DNA of 35,581 nucleotides from Alphaproteobacteria bacterium (GTDB lineage: Bacteria > Pseudomonadota > Alphaproteobacteria > Micropepsales > Micropepsaceae): the NCBI GenBank assembly GCA_017307355.1, contig JAFKFG010000034.1, forward strand, positions 1 to 35,581, read 5' to 3'. The notes beneath the pieces were generated by a model. That model was not told the DNA's origin, ran no database searches, and was given only the letters and a program-made list of their open reading frames with translations. Positions 33,856 through 35,581 of the stretch are shown piece after piece. Numbering within the stretch: position 1 is the first letter of the stretch; each line of letters begins with the position of its first letter. Both the position numbers and the translations under genes were made by a program.

Positions 33856-34159
33856 GGCTGGCTTCCGCTTGCTTGCCGGTGTCGGGGCGCACGCTGGGCC
33901 CCTGGCTGCGGATGATTTCGCGTTCCTTGACCGGGACGAAGCCGGTCTTGGCCTGACGTACCTCGAAGAGATAGGGCGTCACCACCTGATTGGCGGCCAC
34001 CGATGCCTGGGCCGCTGCCAGCGCCGCTTCGGCGGCAGCGTCGTCGGCGAAGACCTCCGCGTCCGTCAGGCTCCCGCTCCAGCCACCCACCTTCCAATAC
34101 AACACGTCGCCGGAACGGAGCCGGTTGGCGGTGAGGACTTTCAGAGCGGGAAGGGTCAT
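33848..34159 (-). CDS. DUF2849 family protein
   Basis: This small 103-aa protein of the alphaproteobacterial DUF2849 family (PF11011) has VLTANRLRSGDVLYWKVGGWSG and VTPYLFEV. It is the first gene of the cysI operon, where the family is usually found; function unknown. Its start codon sits two bases after a perfect inverted repeat and has no ordinary ribosome binding site. Translation control or a leaderless or structured leader is therefore possible. It overlaps cysI by eight bases. Confidence 0.9.
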   Translation of the reverse strand: MTLPALKVLTANRLRSGDVLYWKVGGWSGSLTDAEVFADDAAAEAALAAAQASVAANQVVTPYLFEVRQAKTGFVPVKEREIIRSQGPSVRPDTGKQAEASHV

Positions 34160-34161
34160 GG

Positions 34162-34182
34162 CCGCTAAATCACATTTAGCGG
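34162..34182 (-). promoter_or_regulatory. Perfect inverted repeat just before the cys-operon start codon
   Basis: Nine-base arms CCGCTAAAT and ATTTAGCGG are separated by three bases, two bases upstream of the DUF2849 ATG. It could be a protein operator for sulfur control or, in RNA, a hairpin covering the ribosome binding region. No known riboswitch was recognised. Confidence 0.65.
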
Positions 34183-34207
34183 ATGCAAAATCAATACTTC
34201 AACATCT

Positions 34208-34235
34208 GTTATACGTAGTTTTTCTAATTATACAA
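34208..34235 (-). promoter_or_regulatory. Sigma70-type promoter of the cys operon
   Basis: On the minus strand TTGTAT (34235-34230) and TATAAC (34213-34208) are 16 bases apart in an AT-rich stretch. The predicted TSS near 34202 leaves a leader of about 42 bases that contains the inverted repeat. An own promoter separates this operon from the ABC genes upstream. Confidence 0.6.
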
Positions 34236-34247
34236 GACAGAAATGTA

Positions 34248-35033
34248 TTATTCCTGCTGCCGCAAGACGCTCTCGTGCCAGTGGCGCAGAAGGGCCCATT
34301 CCAACAGGGAAAAAGCCGCAAACAAAAGGATGCCCAGAAGGCCCAGCAGCAACAGGGCCGCGAACATGGTGGCGATCTCCAGCCGGTTGCCGGCCTCGAC
34401 GATCCGCCAGGCCAGCCCCGTGGCGGTGCCGGACCCCGCCACGAACTCGGCCACCACCGCGCCGATCAGCGACAGCCCGCCCGCGATCTTCATCGCGCCC
34501 AAGAGGTGGGGCAGGGCGGTGGGCAGGCGCAGGCGCCAGAGAATCTGCCAGCGCGAGGCGCCATAGAGGCGCATCAGATCCACCAGATTGAAGTCCGCCG
34601 ATTTCAGTCCCTGGGTGGTGTTGGACAGGATGGGGAAGAAGGCGACCAGGGCGGCAATCAAGGTCAGCGCGGCGTTGATGTGATCGAAGCCCACCCAAAT
34701 CAGGATCAAGGGCGCGATCGCCACCACCGGCGTCACCTGCAACAGCACGGCATAGGGATAGAGCGTTCGCTCGATGGTCCGGTTCTGGCTGAAGGCGATG
34801 GCCAGGCCCACGCCCGCGATCCAGGCCGCGACGAAGCCTTCCAAGGTGACCGTCAAGGTGGACAGCAGCGACAGCATCAGCGAGGAAAAATTGTCCGACA
34901 GGGCGCGGGCGATGGCGCTGGGCGCGGGCAGGACATAAGGCGGGATATGGCGCGCCGCCACGATCCATTCCCAAAGGCCGAGAAATGCCGCGCCCAGCGC
35001 CAGCGGCAGGAGAATGCCGGACAGGCGCATCAT
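34248..35033 (-). CDS. ABC transporter permease, SsuC/TauC/ThiX-like
   Basis: This 261-aa inner-membrane permease of the BPD_transp_1 type has about six transmembrane helices and the family start [24 protein letters not shown]. The ATPase-docking EAA-like loop reads [30 protein letters not shown]. The family imports sulfonates, taurine, nitrate, or pyrimidine/thiamine precursors. The nearby sulfite-reduction genes make a sulfonate the attractive guess, but this is not proven. The start overlaps the ATPase stop (ATGA). The substrate-binding protein gene is not in the window. Confidence 0.88.
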   Translation of the reverse strand: MMRLSGILLPLALGAAFLGLWEWIVAARHIPPYVLPAPSAIARALSDNFSSLMLSLLSTLTVTLEGFVAAWIAGVGLAIAFSQNRTIERTLYPYAVLLQVTPVVAIAPLILIWVGFDHINAALTLIAALVAFFPILSNTTQGLKSADFNLVDLMRLYGASRWQILWRLRLPTALPHLLGAMKIAGGLSLIGAVVAEFVAGSGTATGLAWRIVEAGNRLEIATMFAALLLLGLLGILLFAAFSLLEWALLRHWHESVLRQQE

Positions 35034-35581
35034 GCGGTCTCCAGCAAGGCGCCGGTGACGCGCCGAAGGCCGTCGGAGAACCCGATCGAGAGCCGGTCGC
35101 GCGGGCCGGGCGGCAGGGCGATCTCGGCCTTGATGCGGCCCGGTCGCGGCGACATCACCAGCACCCGGTCGGACAGATAGCTCGCCTCCATCACGCTGTG
35201 GGTGACGAAGATCACGGTGATGCGGTCTTCATGCGCCAGGCGCTTGAGATCGTCATTCAAGGCTTCGCGGGTGGGCTCGTCCAGCGCCGCGAACGGTTCG
35301 TCCATCAGCAGAAGGCCGGGAGACGCGGCGAGGGCGCGGGCGATGGACACCCGCATCTTCATGCCGCCGGAGAGTTCGCGGGGAAAGGCGCGCGCGAAAT
35401 CCTTCAATCCCATGCGCGCCAGGGCGGCCTCGGCCCGCGCATCGGCTTGCGTGCGGGGCAGGTTTTTCAGATCGAGCGGCAGGCGCGCATTGGCCAGCGC
35501 GTTCGCCCAGGGCATCAAAGTGGGCTCCTGAAAGACGAAAGAGATTTCCGGGCGAGAGCCCGTCCATGCGATCTCGCCGCT
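35030..35581 (-). CDS. ABC transporter ATPase, SsuB-like (partial, N-terminus off the window)
   Basis: About 183 codons of an importer ATPase are present. Visible motifs are the Q-loop ([11 protein letters not shown]), the signature [14 protein letters not shown], Walker B with D-loop ([13 protein letters not shown]) and the H-loop (VTHS). Walker A lies beyond the right edge. The frame is open to the window end, so the true start is outside. It is coupled to the permease by a four-base overlap and belongs to the nitrate/sulfonate/taurine group. Confidence 0.92.
   Translation of the reverse strand, partial: SGEIAWTGSRPEISFVFQEPTLMPWANALANARLPLDLKNLPRTQADARAEAALARMGLKDFARAFPRELSGGMKMRVSIARALAASPGLLLMDEPFAALDEPTREALNDDLKRLAHEDRITVIFVTHSVMEASYLSDRVLVMSPRPGRIKAEIALPPGPRDRLSIGFSDGLRRVTGALLETA

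Overview
This is high-GC DNA from an alphaproteobacterium. The gene families fit that class: DUF1491, DUF2849 and DUF934 proteins, a 180-kDa-type NAD-glutamate dehydrogenase, tandem PilZ, DivJ/PleC-type kinases and a perfect CtrA-type box. The lineage could be near Caulobacterales, Micropepsales or Sphingomonadales, but the sequence alone does not settle it. No rRNA, tRNA, CRISPR array, integrase or transposase was seen. Most of the window is chromosomal housekeeping sequence, with a few accessory patches and several intergenic repeats.

Layout. 1-1835: sucCD (TCA cycle, minus strand, sucD cut by the window edge). 1961-4378: a PAP2-family membrane phosphatase, a PAS_5-type protein and a small secreted protein. 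4403-6612: a divergent OmpA-like lipoprotein and tandem-PilZ protein, enclosed by two inverted copies of a structured intergenic element. 6616-12108: the giant NAD-glutamate dehydrogenase and a membrane protein. A CtrA box lies between that membrane protein and a DEDDh exonuclease. 12793-16583: a third, shorter copy of the element, a secreted DUF4908-like protein and acnA with its terminator. 16600-19118: a small conserved-looking protein, a GGDEF-EAL protein with a degenerate GGDEF site, and a small AT-richer ORF.

19131-25284: a hairpin-pair repeat, two divergent sensor histidine kinases (one membrane-bound and DivJ-like), then DUF1491, a CcdC-like protein and prfC. 25363-29560: a PadR / DUF1700 / two-DUF2807 operon with a palindrome inside its promoter spacer, then an M23 peptidase. 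29566-31569: a fold-III ornithine/lysine decarboxylase and an LTxxQ (Spy-like) periplasmic protein. 31725-35581: a sulfite-reduction operon (DUF2849-cysI-DUF934) with a perfect hairpin or operator just before its first start codon, preceded by SsuC/SsuB-like ABC transporter genes running off the window.

The genes suggest three themes. One is central carbon and nitrogen flux (SucCD, AcnA, glutamate dehydrogenase, decarboxylase). The second is cell-cycle, c-di-GMP and envelope signalling (kinases, PilZ, EAL, CtrA box, OmpA, PadR system). The third is sulfur assimilation. The least explained signal is the three-copy intergenic element. Its stems differ in sequence between copies but keep their pairing, and its internal loops, bulges and linker are conserved.
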